Part shown: positions 46,200 through 58,739 of the stretch, one piece after another | Position numbering within the stretch: position 1 is the first letter of the stretch | How the letters are laid out: the number at the start of each line of letters is the position of its first letter | Origin: Lasioglossum baleicum | Lineage: Eukaryota > Arthropoda > Insecta > Hymenoptera > Halictidae | Assembly (NCBI RefSeq): GCF_051020765.1 | Contig: NC_134940.1 | Coordinates: 15,327,712 to 15,391,711, forward strand | Direction of reading: 5' to 3' | Length of the DNA stretch: 64,000 bases | Translations under genes and position numbers: made by a program | Notes under the pieces: generated by a model | The model's database searches: none | The model's input: the letters and a program-made list of their open reading frames with translations, nothing else | What the model was told of the DNA's origin: nothing

Positions 46200-48480
46200 A
46201 ACTTCAGAAAAATTCATCGATCACTTTTTGCATTGCTAATCGATTATGAAATAATAGTGAGCGTTCAATGAGGCACCTCGTAATTGCAAAGTCGCGCACT
46301 TCTCGTTCTAGTCGGATAACTGTACAAAAAAATAAACAAGAATATCCGGTTCGAACCAGAATCCCATAAAATATGCCTTCGTTTAAAACAAAACAACCAA
46401 GCACGAAAACGTGAACCCCTTCTGAACCGGTCCTCTCATTTTGTCTGTACAATAAAAACAAAAGAGCTGAAGCAGGCTGAAAACGCTTTGTCAGAGTGCA
46501 GGGACATGTTTGAAGTTCGGTTGTAAAAATCCTTCGTAGGAATCGTGTGATTTTATGTTAATAAATGTTTAAATTTGTTTTTTATTGGTAAAAATTGTTC
46601 ATCATAATTGTAAAGAGTTGGCAATAATACAAAAGTTTATTTTCAAATTCTTTGAATGTCTTTACTGATGTTATACATTACTCTTGACTAATTTGGATTA
46701 TTAAAAGAGCAAATACATTTTCATGTACTTCTGTTTTTGTACATCCACAGATCCACAGACTATTTATTATTATATTCATTATATCGTACACGAAAACTCC
46801 GTTTCTCGACGGACATGTTAATTAAACATGAAGCACATATGTAGGTATAAAGAATGTTTATTTAAAAAGTAGATGTAGTATACCTTATTACCGAGAGTCG
46901 AGGAGGTAAAGGACCAACATGCCTCTTAGCTGCCTACGTGAGTAGGGTAACGTTAATCCTCATTTGCTATTTTTAACAATTGCAGAGCACGTTTCCAAAA
47001 ATGGAAGACAGGATCATTCTCGCTAATATACCCAGTGTACCAAATATCTAAAAGATCTGAAAAACCACTTTTAACCAGATATTCAGGAAGCTCAAATTTC
47101 TAAAAATATCTAATCAGGTCGTTTGTTTGTATAACGATGGTTAAATCGAGCAAAAAATTGTTTTACTGAAAGTATTATGATTATATTCTCCCCTCGTACG
47201 CATCCTTTCAAGGACCACTCCGGTCGTTGAACTCACTCCAGTAAACCAGTTGATACGCTTATAAATCACACGAGAGGTTGCTATATCGATACGGACATGC
47301 TTTTTATATTATAAATTAACATTAAAATTCATAATGTTCTTGAGAATGTGAAAAAAAATTCGTCTATATTCTACACGGCAATTTATAATATTCAGAAATC
47401 AATGCAATCAATTAGTTAAACCCATTTGCAAACAATTTACATAATTGCAAAAGATAAAGTAAAATCACGATTATTTTTATGTGTATTTCATATTTGATTT
47501 ATATTTCTTATATTTATTAGACGCAAAGCAAGTCGATTTCAGACCTGTGAAGCCGAAATAAATAAATAAATATTGTAATTTGTTTGAAACAATCTTATTT
47601 TATTAAAGTTGGACTCGAAAACGATAAGGAACAAATATATAAAATGTAACATATACCATTATCACTCTGTCATTAATTTTATATAGAGTTGGTACTTTCG
47701 GAAATAAATCACCATTTTGATTGTCATCGTGGGAATAAATCCAGTTGCATAGATGACTCATCATGAAACATTGTTGTCAAGTAAATGTTAAATCCCATAA
47801 AGTACCTAACTACTTAACGGTTTCGGAGTGAACATACAGAAACTGATAACGGAAATGTACAGGCACAAACACAAACATATTGAAACTGCAGCGTCATGAT
47901 TATCCAGCGAATGTGCAACTTTTTTTGTACTAGCCGCTATAACAAACTTGTACTTCGATATTAAATTAAAAGATAGTTATGGAAGTTTTGCTTAATATTT
48001 CACTGTCGGCTAAAAAAAGAAATTTCATATTCTACATGTATAATTTAATGCTCGCACAGTTACTTTCTCGGAAATATTTCGAATTCATCAAAACCTATAC
48101 ATCCTACATTCTGTAACATGCAAAATAACATAACAGAAATTCCAGCGAAGTGAAAGTACGTTCCTCTCAACTACAGGTTTCGTTTCTTCCGAAGAGTTCA
48201 GCATATGTCCTTCAACTTGGGAACACCCAAGGTCATGATCACAGTGATTCTTCACGCAGTTCATTATGAGACAGGTTCCTGATAAAAATGCAAATCAGCC
48301 TGCCTACGGTAATTCAAATTAATTAAAAGCTCCTTTAGCACAAAAAGCTAATTGTTCACAACACCTCGATATGCAATGTGCATAACTAAATCGCGAATCT
48401 TTGAGAAAACTAAAAATCGTTTGCTTTAATTGAATGAGATGGAAGCAAAACAAAATTATCTTTCTTCTGTTAATAATTCT
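46200..48480. other. Intergenic, no feature supported
   Basis: AT-rich. No open frame with family features, and no clear repeat recognised. Confidence 0.35.
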
Positions 48481-48485
48481 AGTAG

Positions 48486-48589
48486 AGACTGAAGATAATA
48501 TACTGATGTTCTTCAATTTTTAAAAACTTTTCGCTGTTTTAAATTTAAACGACTCCATTTCTCATAAATGCAAAACAATCCGCAGTCTA
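48486..48589. mobile_element. TAGACTGCGG-family MITE, right end only
   Basis: ATAAATGCAAAACAATCCGC followed by AGTCTA matches the right terminus of the family. No left end lies within 250 bp. Confidence 0.5.
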
Positions 48590-48810
48590 TATATAACAAA
48601 GATGTAAATCTCAGAATATCTTTGTATGGTAAATTCGATCAGTGATTTGTTGCATAGCGATTCAAAATTTACATTTTGCGAGGTCGTAAATTTTGTACAC
48701 GTTCGACCGCGACGATTTAACGAGACGTCGATTTTTGTAAAATTACTCGCACAAGATTCGTTGAAAATTTCCTATAACGCTGTTAGTCCACAATTTGTAC
48801 TCCTAATATA

Positions 48811-49085
48811 CAGGGTGTCCCAAAAATGTACTTCAGTGAAAGAGGTGATTCCTGACGCGATTTAAAGTCATTTTTTCCTTTGCGGAAATGTTCTCCGCGG
48901 CTTTGTTAAGGAGTTATTAACGAAAAACCACGGGCCAATCAGAGCGCGGTACCAGCGGATGGATTCCGGCTTGGCCAATGCCAGCGCCCCACTCAACAGG
49001 ACCGCGACCTGATTGGTCCGTGTTTTTTCGCTATAGTAACTTCTTATCAAAGCTGCGGAGAACATTTTCGCCAAGGAAGAAATTT
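48811..49085. mobile_element. Repeat of the CAGGGTGTCCCAAAAATG family (copy 2 of 3)
   Basis: Starts CAGGGTGTCCCAAAAATG after TA. It contains GGGCCAATCAGAGCGCGG and the inverse GACCTGATTGGTCCG. It then repeats AAGCTGCGGAGAACATTTTC, the inverse of its early GAAATGTTCTCCGCGGCTT. The element is thus a fold-back of about 270 bp. Confidence 0.7.
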
Positions 49086-49089
49086 AACA

Positions 49090-50820
49090 AATTAAATTTA
49101 AAATTGTTCCACAATTACTGTTGGGTGCTTCTTATAGAGTTTTTTGTGCTGATTTCGAATCTGTCCTTAATTTTTCTCCCAGATGCACAGTTTTTGAGAA
49201 ACATGACTTTGAAAAAAAAATCATATTTTTCAACTTCAAACAAATATTGTGGTGTTATTATAAAAGGTATTGAATTGTTCTTTACAGCAAAAGATTCTGC
49301 AGACTTTCCCGAATACAGTGATATCCAATATTAATACATTATGATTGTTTAAACATGTTTAAACAATGACCAAAGGCGGAGAGACACCACTTTTGCACCA
49401 ATTTTTGAGGATATTACAAAATTAGCTTCCAGATCAGAATAAAATAATACAGCGTTTGAAACAATGTCTCAAGACGTATCGTAGGCAACCAGATCACGCG
49501 CAAGCTTGATTATATAATAAATTCAGCATAAAATTACTGTCACTCTTTAATGCAATTGATATTAGTTCATGGAATAAGTGAGATAATTGCGACAATTATG
49601 AACAGATTAAATCATTAAAGTTGATGGGACTAGTCTGTGAGCGTTCATTATAATGTATTCAGCAATCTTCGATAATTCATTAGTTGAAACTACCATGTAA
49701 TTAATTAGGAAAATCAGGGCATCATAAAAAATGGGAACTATTTATAAATTGATATCGTATAAGCCATAAAAGGTTAAAACAGATATGTTTTACTTATAAA
49801 TTGAAATAAACAATTTTACTAAGGGGAGTATAATTTTAAAATAAGTTCCGATTCTACAACGCACTATTTTGTGCTATGTACATGCTGTAGCTTTCTTTAA
49901 AAAATGTAATAAACATATCACAATTGTCAGTTTGACAATGCTCTGTAAGCCTAGAGTTAAGTGAAATTTTAATATATACATATATGTATAATTTTAATTT
50001 AATAATTTTTTAAATAATTTTAATATAAATTTTAGTATCTCTGCCCACTGTAAATTTTATCAAATACAATATACTGAGGATATTATCTAAATGTTAAATG
50101 TAATTAACACAAATATATGTTGCTAAATGTCGAATTTTTCCAGGATAAACTATGTATAACTTGGAGGTCAACTAGTTCTATTATTATACTATACCTTCCC
50201 AGTAACGTCGTCGTATATAGAACTTGATTAATGAGTGAAACAGTTACACTACGTTTCATTCTTGCAATTGCGACGGTAAACAAGTAATTAATCAGAAATA
50301 AATGAATCCCAACCATGGCACATGTACACACATCAACAATTTAAATCGCAAGTTGCATTGGGATTCATTGGAACTATTAAGTATTAATAACACTACAAAT
50401 TATATACAATGTCACCAAATAAAGGTCATAGCGTTTATGTACAACTATGCAAAAAATATCAATTAAATGTTTGATAAAATATTCATTTTCCGCGTTCATC
50501 GTTCAAAATATACATATTTTATACTATCTGGTATGTCGTATAATAAAATAGTAACATATATTCGATTACGAAATATGTTACACCTGGACGATTCATAACA
50601 TTAGCACATTCGAGTAACAATGTCCATAAATAATTAAAAATAAAATATTAATATTTTGTTACTGGGCCCTCTCTCTGAAGGATTTTTTCAATTTTTTTGC
50701 TACAGAATAAATGTGTTAAGAAAACAATAGTACATTGTATTTTGTACCAGTACATTAATTTTTTACACTACTTGTAACTTAATACAATTTCATCTGCATT
50801 TACTATTTTTTACTACTAAG
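49090..50820. other. Intergenic, no feature supported
   Basis: AT-rich with no recognisable motif. A phrase at 49349-49365 (TTTAAACATGTTTAAA) is a simple perfect palindrome. Confidence 0.35.
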
Positions 50821-50827
50821 TACTGCT

Positions 50828-50978
50828 CGTCCATTAGGAGATAACAGCAATTTCGACAGTGGGGCGCAGAGGATCTGAGGAACCCCACTCTTCCGATTAG
50901 TGGAAGATGTGTAGCATGGAGTAGGGATGGATATCACGTGGTCCCTACAAGTTTCTCATTGCCATCTCCCGATGGACG
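50828..50978. mobile_element. 151-bp MITE with CGTCCAT ends
   Basis: CGTCCATTAGGAGAT at the left and ATCTCCCGATGGACG at the right form inverted ends. The interior is relatively GC-rich (GACAGTGGGGCGCAGAGGAT). Confidence 0.6.
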
Positions 50979-50984
50979 ATCACT

Positions 50985-52735
50985 TATTCTGAAAAATGAA
51001 CGTCTAGTTCCATTTCGTTTGTACTGACGGATATTTATATTGTGAACATTGTATTGTCTCAATACTTTTTCCCAGCACTGTATGTTTGTTTACATTTTGC
51101 AAACGTGGATTGAAATATCGAAGACATAATCATAAGCAAAACACTATTTCATCTTTTCTTAATATACCTATATATAACTTAAACATATTTGAAACTATAA
51201 AAACTACGAGAGATGCGAGATCTAATGTGTAGAAAATAAATACACAAATAAGATCTTCTTCTCGGAAATGTAAACATTTAATGCCACAGTGGCAAAATCA
51301 ACAATTATCCAGTATAAATATGTAAACAACACGTTATATAAGTAACAACAAGGATATATACAATAAATAAGCAACAGATATTCTGCTGTAAATTTATTCA
51401 CATATAATTCTCATGTATCTACTAACGAAAAGCACTGTCTGCTTGATAAGTGGCGTGTACCTTCAAAGTTATTTCTATAAATTTTCTATAAAAAATGATT
51501 CGACCAATACAGCTTCAATGGACAGGATAACCTGTCGCGAGGTCGCTGCATAGTTAGCGCTGAATTTATATTTTAAATGAAAAAGAACAACTACATGTCC
51601 GCACAAAAATACACTCGTATAATTATACACGTATAATTATAATACTGCATATTAGTAACAAACGATGTTGCACATGTCAAGCGTGTTGTGGAGCAAATGC
51701 GCAAGGTTGCACAAGAAATTCACACGATTCCTTCGAAGAACATCAATCAATCATCATTGGTGACCACTTTGAATGGGAAGGTCAATTATTTCATTTGTCT
51801 CAGTGACGCAGCTACTTCACGTCGAATTTAAAGAATCAAGGACATGATTGATACATTTAAGAGCTCGAAAAGTATTCCCATAATTTTACTGTCTAAACCG
51901 AGTAGTTATAATTTCCTCTGTATAAGCTCTTTTTGTTTTCTATCAACTTATTTTGTTTTCTATCAACTTTTTGAAATAGTAAAATGGTTAGAAAATTTTT
52001 ATATTTCGAAGTGGAATAAAAAAGAAATAACGTGGTTACAAAAAGTACCAAATTGAAATAGTCACATGCAATGCAATATGTAAGTAGATGTTATTTTAAA
52101 CCAGTCTGAATGGCACATCAAAAAATATCGAAATGAAGTTTGTGAAATATTCGTGACGCGCGTGAGAAATCTATGAAAGCAAAATATAACGTTCGGTAAT
52201 TTCAACGACACTGTACTATGCTGCATAGGAATAAGTTATTTTGATACATGTTTCGTGCGATAAGCTTGGATAGTAACGGTGCAATATCTCTTCTCTCCCG
52301 TAAAAAGAAGAATTTTTGCAGACAGAGGTTTCTCGTCGAAACCTTTCGATAACTAGAGGAAAAAGTGTGTTAAATAAGCGTCGTCATAATAATAATTCGT
52401 TCCGCACGAGCTGAAAGTCGCCAGTGATGTCCACAGTTGTCAGATCTACATCCATCATTCATATGTAGAGATCACAATACACAATATTATCTAAATACAC
52501 GTGTACTATTTCACTTTAAAAGTGAAATTAAATTTATTGTTGTACCAACAATCGTGAAATTTGTAAAACCATAGTTTTACATTTGTAAACCGTCGATACA
52601 TAAATTATTACTATCAGTTTTCTGACAATACATATATAAATTCAAATGAGGATGCATTAATTAATGCACGTGTATTTAAATACACATAAATTAGTGCACG
52701 TGTATCCGTTTAAGTACTCACAAAGACACGTGTGT
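50985..52735. other. Intergenic, no feature supported
   Basis: No gene recognised. 51904-51970 holds a short direct repeat of TTTTGTTTTCTATCAACTT. Confidence 0.35.
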
Positions 52736-52741
52736 TATTAA

Positions 52742-52905
52742 TAGACTGCGAATCTTTATGCAAAATAAAAATATTTTCGTCAATTACAAGACCATACATA
52801 AGTATATGAAGAAATTTCAATAACTTTGACGTATGGACTTTAGTTTTTCTGTTTCAGTTTACACCCACCCATTTTTGTCCTAAATGCATAAAATGCGCAG
52901 TCTAG
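52742..52905. mobile_element. TAGACTGCGG-family MITE, full copy
   Basis: TAGACTGCGAATCTTTATGC at the left; CATAAAATGCGCAGTCTA at the right, 164 bp. Confidence 0.75.
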
Positions 52906-53346
52906 TTATTAATATACGTTCAAAACCACGATCTTTAACCCTTAAATGCACGATATTTTGTTTACAGTTTCTATTTATCAAACATTGCTAAAAAAGAGTG
53001 TATATTAAGGGAAAAATAAGGGGAAAAATCACATCTTTGTGAAAATATTTTTGATTACAAAATTATTATATGTTGCCATATTTGAGATTAAAAAATCTAC
53101 GACGCATGAATGGCGCGCACCGTATACAAATACGTGAGCGTTTTGTTGCCTTGTGGCTACAATGCGTAAGAAGCATCCAAACGTTCCTGCAGTGAATGTA
53201 GAGCCAGAAGTTCTGGCCCAGAACAGAATGTGTAGCCAAATGGCAACACAATGCATTAATTAGCACCACCTTCATTTTTAGCACACATCAGGGAATTTTT
53301 ATGTCGTATTTTTACCGAACAAGAATCTTTTGTTAGTTAATTTATA

Positions 53347-53590
53347 CAGGCTGTCCCAAAAATATAATACTTCCTCGAAAGGAGTGATGCATGAGGTCAT
53401 TTGAAGTAAATTTTTCATTTGTGAAAATACTCACCGCAGCATTGTTGAAGAGTTGTTAATGGAAACCACGGGCCAATCACAGCGCCGTTACAGCAGACGG
53501 ATCTTGGCTCGACCAATGGCAACGTTACGCTCAGCGGAACCTGTCGCCTTCTATCCTGCAAAAAGAATGGCGGAAATCGTCGTAAACTGT
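53347..53590. mobile_element. Repeat of the CAGGGTGTCCCAAAAATG family (copy 3 of 3)
   Basis: Starts CAGGCTGTCCCAAAAATA and follows the other copies through CACGGGCCAATCACAGCGCC. It is more diverged and its right end is lost near 53590. Confidence 0.6.
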
Positions 53591-53980
53591 AATTACATGC
53601 TAATCATTATGCACGTAATTCACTGCAATAGACGTTTTACAATAAACAAATTAGTGACCAAATGAAAACACTTTGAGATGGTAAATACGTATCATATGTT
53701 GTGGTATAAAATATTTCACAAATCATTGAGTTTTTAATGGTATCACCTAACTGCGTTTGTAGACGAAATATTACAAAATACGATGTACGTAGAAGCATGA
53801 CTATCAGTTTTCCCTATAATATGATTTACAGCAAAACAATCTAGCATGTAGCCGAAATCGGCTTGGATAGCAAAATAAACATTTCTACTGGATAATTAAA
53901 ATCAATATTAATGGATCTCTTTTATTTGACGCTTTGATTATACGAGAATTTCGCTGAATTTTTCAACAGGGTTGCATAAC

Positions 53981-54150
53981 AAGACTGCGGAACTTTATGC
54001 AAAATAAAAATGTACTGCATCGATTGTGGGAAGTAGGGATAAAATAAAAATTGATTACATCCCTCAATGTAATATTCTTTTCTAATCCTTTACTGTTCTA
54101 TATTTCGCCCAACCAATTTCTTTATAAATGCATAAAAATCCGCAGTGTAA
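53981..54150. mobile_element. TAGACTGCGG-family MITE, full copy
   Basis: AAGACTGCGGAACTTTATGC at the left; TGCATAAAAATCCGCAGTGT at the right, 170 bp, with slightly altered outermost bases. Confidence 0.7.
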
Positions 54151-55017
54151 TTATACAAACCGAAACTTGGCACTTAACCTAACAATCGAAAAATGTATTA
54201 AAATTTTGTCAGGCAATAACTATTTTCTAGTGAGAGAAAAGTATTGAAAAAAATGGCGTCATTTCGAAAGAAAGTTTTCATTTTTCGGTGGAGGATTTCA
54301 CTTTTGATTGCTACTCGAGGGTGATGAAGGATAATATAATATAAATAGTTCGCTATAACAGAATAGGGCATCATGTCAAATGGTTAACCTTTACTACGAG
54401 TATAATGATAATCTCTAGCAATCATAACGAAAACTTTACCTTGAGTTCTGATTGCCAAATCATTTTTCGACAATGGTTTGTAGACACGCGATATATTTAA
54501 ATACATCATTCATGGCATTTATCGATAAAAGGCCATTCGATGAGATAAACGGAAGGTCAAAGTACATAGACATCGCGTGGTGTGCATATATAGCATTATC
54601 AGAAGCAAACGCAACACGTCCTTGTGACATTGAGACCAGACAAATGTGTCGCAACTACTTCAGATAATCTATCTTTACCCTTAATCACGTTAACTACTTG
54701 TCAATAAGTAATTCTACACTACGTCCTAAATAGCATGAAGACATCTTATCGTATCTACATAAGTACAACCAATAAGAAACCGAAAATCATTCTGTCAAAT
54801 AAATCAAGCGTCTATCATTATTGAGATTTTCAATGTGAAAAACACTTTCATTTACTATGTATAACATATTTTTGGCTAAAGCGGTCACTCAACTTCTCTG
54901 ATTCTATGTGGCGTGCGATGTCAAACTGTCAATCGGCAAACGTAAACATTGGGACTACGAGAGCATATGGTATGGTCATTTTTGTGGATCTAGTTCCAAC
55001 ATTTATCGTTCGCCAGC

Positions 55018-55190
55018 GTAGAGGGCGTAAGAAATCGGGTTGTTGTTAACAATGTCGGTATTACAGATCGAAAGATGCGAAACCCCACCCACCGACCAGA
55101 TACTATTAATTAAATCTTTAATTAAAGACTGCTAGCCTTATGGAAGATCGTGTCACTCGAATACTACGGTGTTTTCTTACGCCCTCTAGG
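55018..55190. repeat. Inverted repeat with AGAGGGCGTAAGAAA arms
   Basis: AGAGGGCGTAAGAAA at about 55020 and TTTTCTTACGCCCTCT at about 55174 face each other over about 170 bp. Probably a MITE; no target duplication was fixed. Confidence 0.5.
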
Positions 55191-55294
55191 ATGTATTCTG
55201 GCTGGAGTAAAAAACAGAAGGCCATCGACATGATCTCGTCGGACAGTAGTTGGGCAATAAAGTTTATAGGCTAGCGCTAGCAGTCAGTACAAGA

Positions 55295-55546
55295 CATAGA
55301 CATATAGAGATAGACTGCGCGGCCTGAACGAAGCGCTGAAGTCCACAATGGCGGCATGCGAGAGAGAGAGAGCATTAGCCGGGGTCCATAGCGCTCTCTT
55401 TCTAATTGATGTGTCGACACATCATATAGAAAGAGAGCGCTATGGACCCCGGCTAATGCTCTCTCTCTCACTCTTTGTACCGCGCGCCGCCATTGTGGGC
55501 TTCAACTCGCCCATAAGACGGCGCAGTCTATCTCTATATGTCTATG
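55295..55546. mobile_element. 252-bp GC-richer palindromic element with perfect 8-bp target duplication
   Basis: The ends are CATAGACATATAGAGATAGA and its inverse. The arms extend to the centre at GTGTCGACAC (55411-55420), and the inner arms AGCGCTATGGACCCCGGC / GCCGGGGTCCATAGCGCT are perfect. GTACAAGA flanks both sides (55287-55294 and 55547-55554). The 8-bp duplication suggests hAT-type mobilisation. Short open frames on both strands simply reflect the palindrome. Confidence 0.9.
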
Positions 55547-55559
55547 GTACAAGAGAAGT

Positions 55560-57272
55560 CATGAACTCTGAAGTCTGAAGCTCTATTCCTAAAATAGTTC
55601 CAAAAAGAAAATCTTGCCCCGTAACGTACGTTGAAGCCAACATATGTATATTGTTTGTATGTACAAAGTACGAAGTAACCCATGACTCTCCTCCACCATA
55701 TATGAACTCCAGGCTATTATTAGTTCAACTCAAAATTAATCTACCTTTGAGAGTATAGCTAGAACACAAATGCGAAATTATAATTTTCCCAGATACATAT
55801 AAATATATGATTACAACTTTATTAATTTATTTTACAATTACTTTCGACACATTAATGTTATTTTATTGTAAAAATGGTTTATTTTTTGTAATATTCTCCT
55901 TGATTTCGTATAATTGCTTTAAAATCATTATATATTATAGACTAATAAAATAATGTAAGTTCGTTTCAGACAAAAATATGTAACACAAAAATAAAATGGT
56001 TCGATAGTTTAGGAATCATTCTAACGTGATCACATAATTTCTTTGTTATAAAGATATTTTTTATATTCCATAGAAATATGGAAGTACACGTGGTTACCGG
56101 ATTAAGAACACGGTTCACGCATGCGCGAGGACTCGTCACGAAAGGGGCAAAGCCGTCGCCGTCGGTCTTGTAAAACCCATGGAGACCGAGAATAGATCCA
56201 TTATTTTGTACCGCATCCTCGAGAACGTTTGTGCCAATTTAAGTACTTTTTACTTACTGTCATGTGAATACAAAAAGAGATTTCTGCAAAGAAACATCTA
56301 CGGAAACAATAATGCTTCAAAGTTTCAAGTAAAATTCGTTCCTACAATGGAATATTGTCATTATACCAAAGTGGTGATAATTCAGTATTTTATATTTTAA
56401 TAAGCCATTGATTGACCTAAGACTGACTGTGAAATATAATTATACATACTGACATATAGACTGAAAGATTCTACCAGTTATACAGTTATACTGAAATCTT
56501 CAGTACATATACTTAACAAATGAATAAAGAATTATTTCAAAATAAACAACAGTATTATGAGTATGATGGTAGAGATACCTAAGTCAACTATATATATATA
56601 TAAATATAAGTTCTCAATTAAATAAATTGAAGAGAGATTATTATTCACAGTGAGAGTGTTCGAAACATTATGTGATAGAATTACAAAATGATATACTGTG
56701 AAAACCCCAATGTTAACCGAATGTATTAAGTTTGTATTTAAACGCATTAATCAAACAAACTGTTCGATAAAAATGATTAAAATGTTATAGTAACAATCTT
56801 CATGACAAATTAAATTGTTTAATGAGATATACTATATACAAAATCATTTCGTATTTATAAAACTAGTATGTTACAGTACAATGACTAAAGAAAGAAGAAA
56901 TTTTTAATACGTATTTTTCAGTGATATTTAGTTAATAAATAAAAGAGAATGTTCCGTTCATATACCAGAAAAGAGCCATGATCTTCGACATGACTTGTTT
57001 CGTCTCGTGTTCGCTGACCATCAAAAAGAGTTTTGAACGAAAAGAATCGAATTAATGATTTTATTGACAAATGAAAAGAACGATCATATCAATTTGTATC
57101 GTGTTGTTACACTTGATAAAGTTTAAATTTTCGACAATGCACGTGTTATGTAATTCATTGGCGTAGGCTCTAAGCTTTTAATATCAAACTGATTGAAAAG
57201 AGATTGCCAAAGAAAGAATCGATACATAAAATATAATCTGAAATTTCAATGTAAATAAAGACACTTGTACAT
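55560..57272. other. Spacer before the membrane-protein gene, no gene seen
   Basis: AT-rich. About 56080-56220 is a GC-richer patch (GGGGCAAAGCCGTCGCCGTC) with a short ATG-initiated frame lacking motifs. The 5' untranslated region and promoter of the next gene must lie here or nearby but could not be fixed. Confidence 0.4.
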
Positions 57273-58736
57273 ATGGGTTTCTCTAAGATGATTAAACGTT
57301 TGCTGTACGCAAACTTTGCATCTTGTAGCTCTAAGGTAATAGGAATATTAGCACCGTTAACGATACCACCTTTGCATATCACATTTTTGTATTACTTTTG
57401 GCAAGAATATTCGAGGGATGTAGACAAACAGTACTGCTCGTGTTCATGTTGGGACACAGTGTTCAAAGGTAAAATTTATGCTATATTGTTAGAAAATTGC
57501 TTCTAGAATGCTTTAAACATATTTTGCTTTCTTTTTCCAGGATCATACGAATCTGGTATTGCTTCTTACAAACACATGTACTTCAATGCCACTACGAACA
57601 CTCTAAAAATATGGATAACCATTGTAATTGGAATAATCCTGTTCTACGAGACATTGAAACACTTAACGTGGCTAGCATTTCAGAATCGTCTCAGATACAG
57701 CATGACGATACTATTTATCACTGCTATTTTCTCTCACTATTATACTTGGTGGGTTTATATGAATTACTGGAACGATGAATTCTATTCTCAGTGGTACCAT
57801 CAGTTATTTTTCTCCGTCACCGAACTGGTATCTACTATCCTGGTTGTACATTTGGCAGATACTAAGAATCCAATCACGCATAGAAAAGCCTTCGGCATTG
57901 CTGCAATAGCTATTCTACATATTGTAGCGGGTGGTTGGGATCAATTTGTTGCTAATGTTGTTAGAGGGGAAGGTTACGCACATCAGGTAATACCCTTTAC
58001 AATCTACATTAATTATAAAGCATTATTCGATGTAATAGTGAAGACATTTCTAACTTGGTACAGTTGCTTCTGTGGGAGCTGTTTTATTAATTAAATCTCG
58101 AAGAAATTTACTTATGATAATCAGTAGACTGCGGATATTTATGCAATTATAGCTTTTGAAAATTTTCAAAGAATGCTAGAAAATAAAATTGTACAGAATT
58201 TACTACGATTTTAATTCATTTCGGATCTACAAAGACTACTACCACTGAAAATAAGATTTTACATGATTCCACTTTCTTAAACTTGATCTAGAAAAATGGA
58301 AAATTGCATAATCATACGCAGTCTAATAACACTGTCCAACATATTTCAACTTTTCTTATGTTCCCAATATATTGTTGGGTGGATCTTGTAGAGATTTGTA
58401 TTTTGCGTCTGAAAAATACTGAATATTGTACCGAGTGTTTCACAAGATCAATAATTATTATAACCGATAACGTAAACTAATTTCGATTAATTCGTTACGA
58501 TCGACAAAACGGAATATTTACCCCTAATAATAACAACTTATATTTGATAGGTGGTGCGAGATCTAGGGTTCATGATCCCAGATATTCTGCATGTCGGTAT
58601 TCCTTTATGGGCAATTAAGTGGAAAAACATATACAATCTTCCAGGCTCAACCAAAAGGGATCCTAGTATCAAAAGGGATTTGGCATACATGTTAGGGATG
58701 ATATGTATAGGATTGTGCATTTGTGCCATATTGTAA
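57273..58736 (+). CDS. Multi-pass membrane protein of unrecognised family
   Basis: Three exons join in phase: 57273-57468, 57541-57986 and 58551-58736, giving 275 aa with canonical GT-AG introns. ATG at 57273 starts the protein and TAA ends it at 58736. Hydrophobic segments lie at about 22-43, 89-105, 120-137, in the middle of exon 2 (TELVSTILVVHLA), after it (GIAAIAILHIVAGG) and at the C-terminus (LGMICIGLCICAIL), so five to seven membrane spans are likely. A cysteine group (YCSCSC) and an aromatic/His-rich stretch (HYYTWWVYMNYW) stand out. Clean splicing, long open exons and good composition make it a real gene, but I cannot name the family or function. A MITE sits in intron 2. Confidence 0.85.
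58125..58325. mobile_element. TAGACTGCGG-family MITE in intron 2 of the membrane-protein gene
   Basis: TAGACTGCGGATATTTATGC at the left; TTGCATAATCATACGCAGTC followed by TA at the right; 201 bp. Confidence 0.7.
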
Positions 58737-58739
58737 TAT

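Noticed and set aside
55277..55578. Two similar open frames on opposite strands (RERALAGVHSALFL)
   Set aside because: They are the two arms of the palindromic transposon at 55295-55546 read on each strand, not genes.
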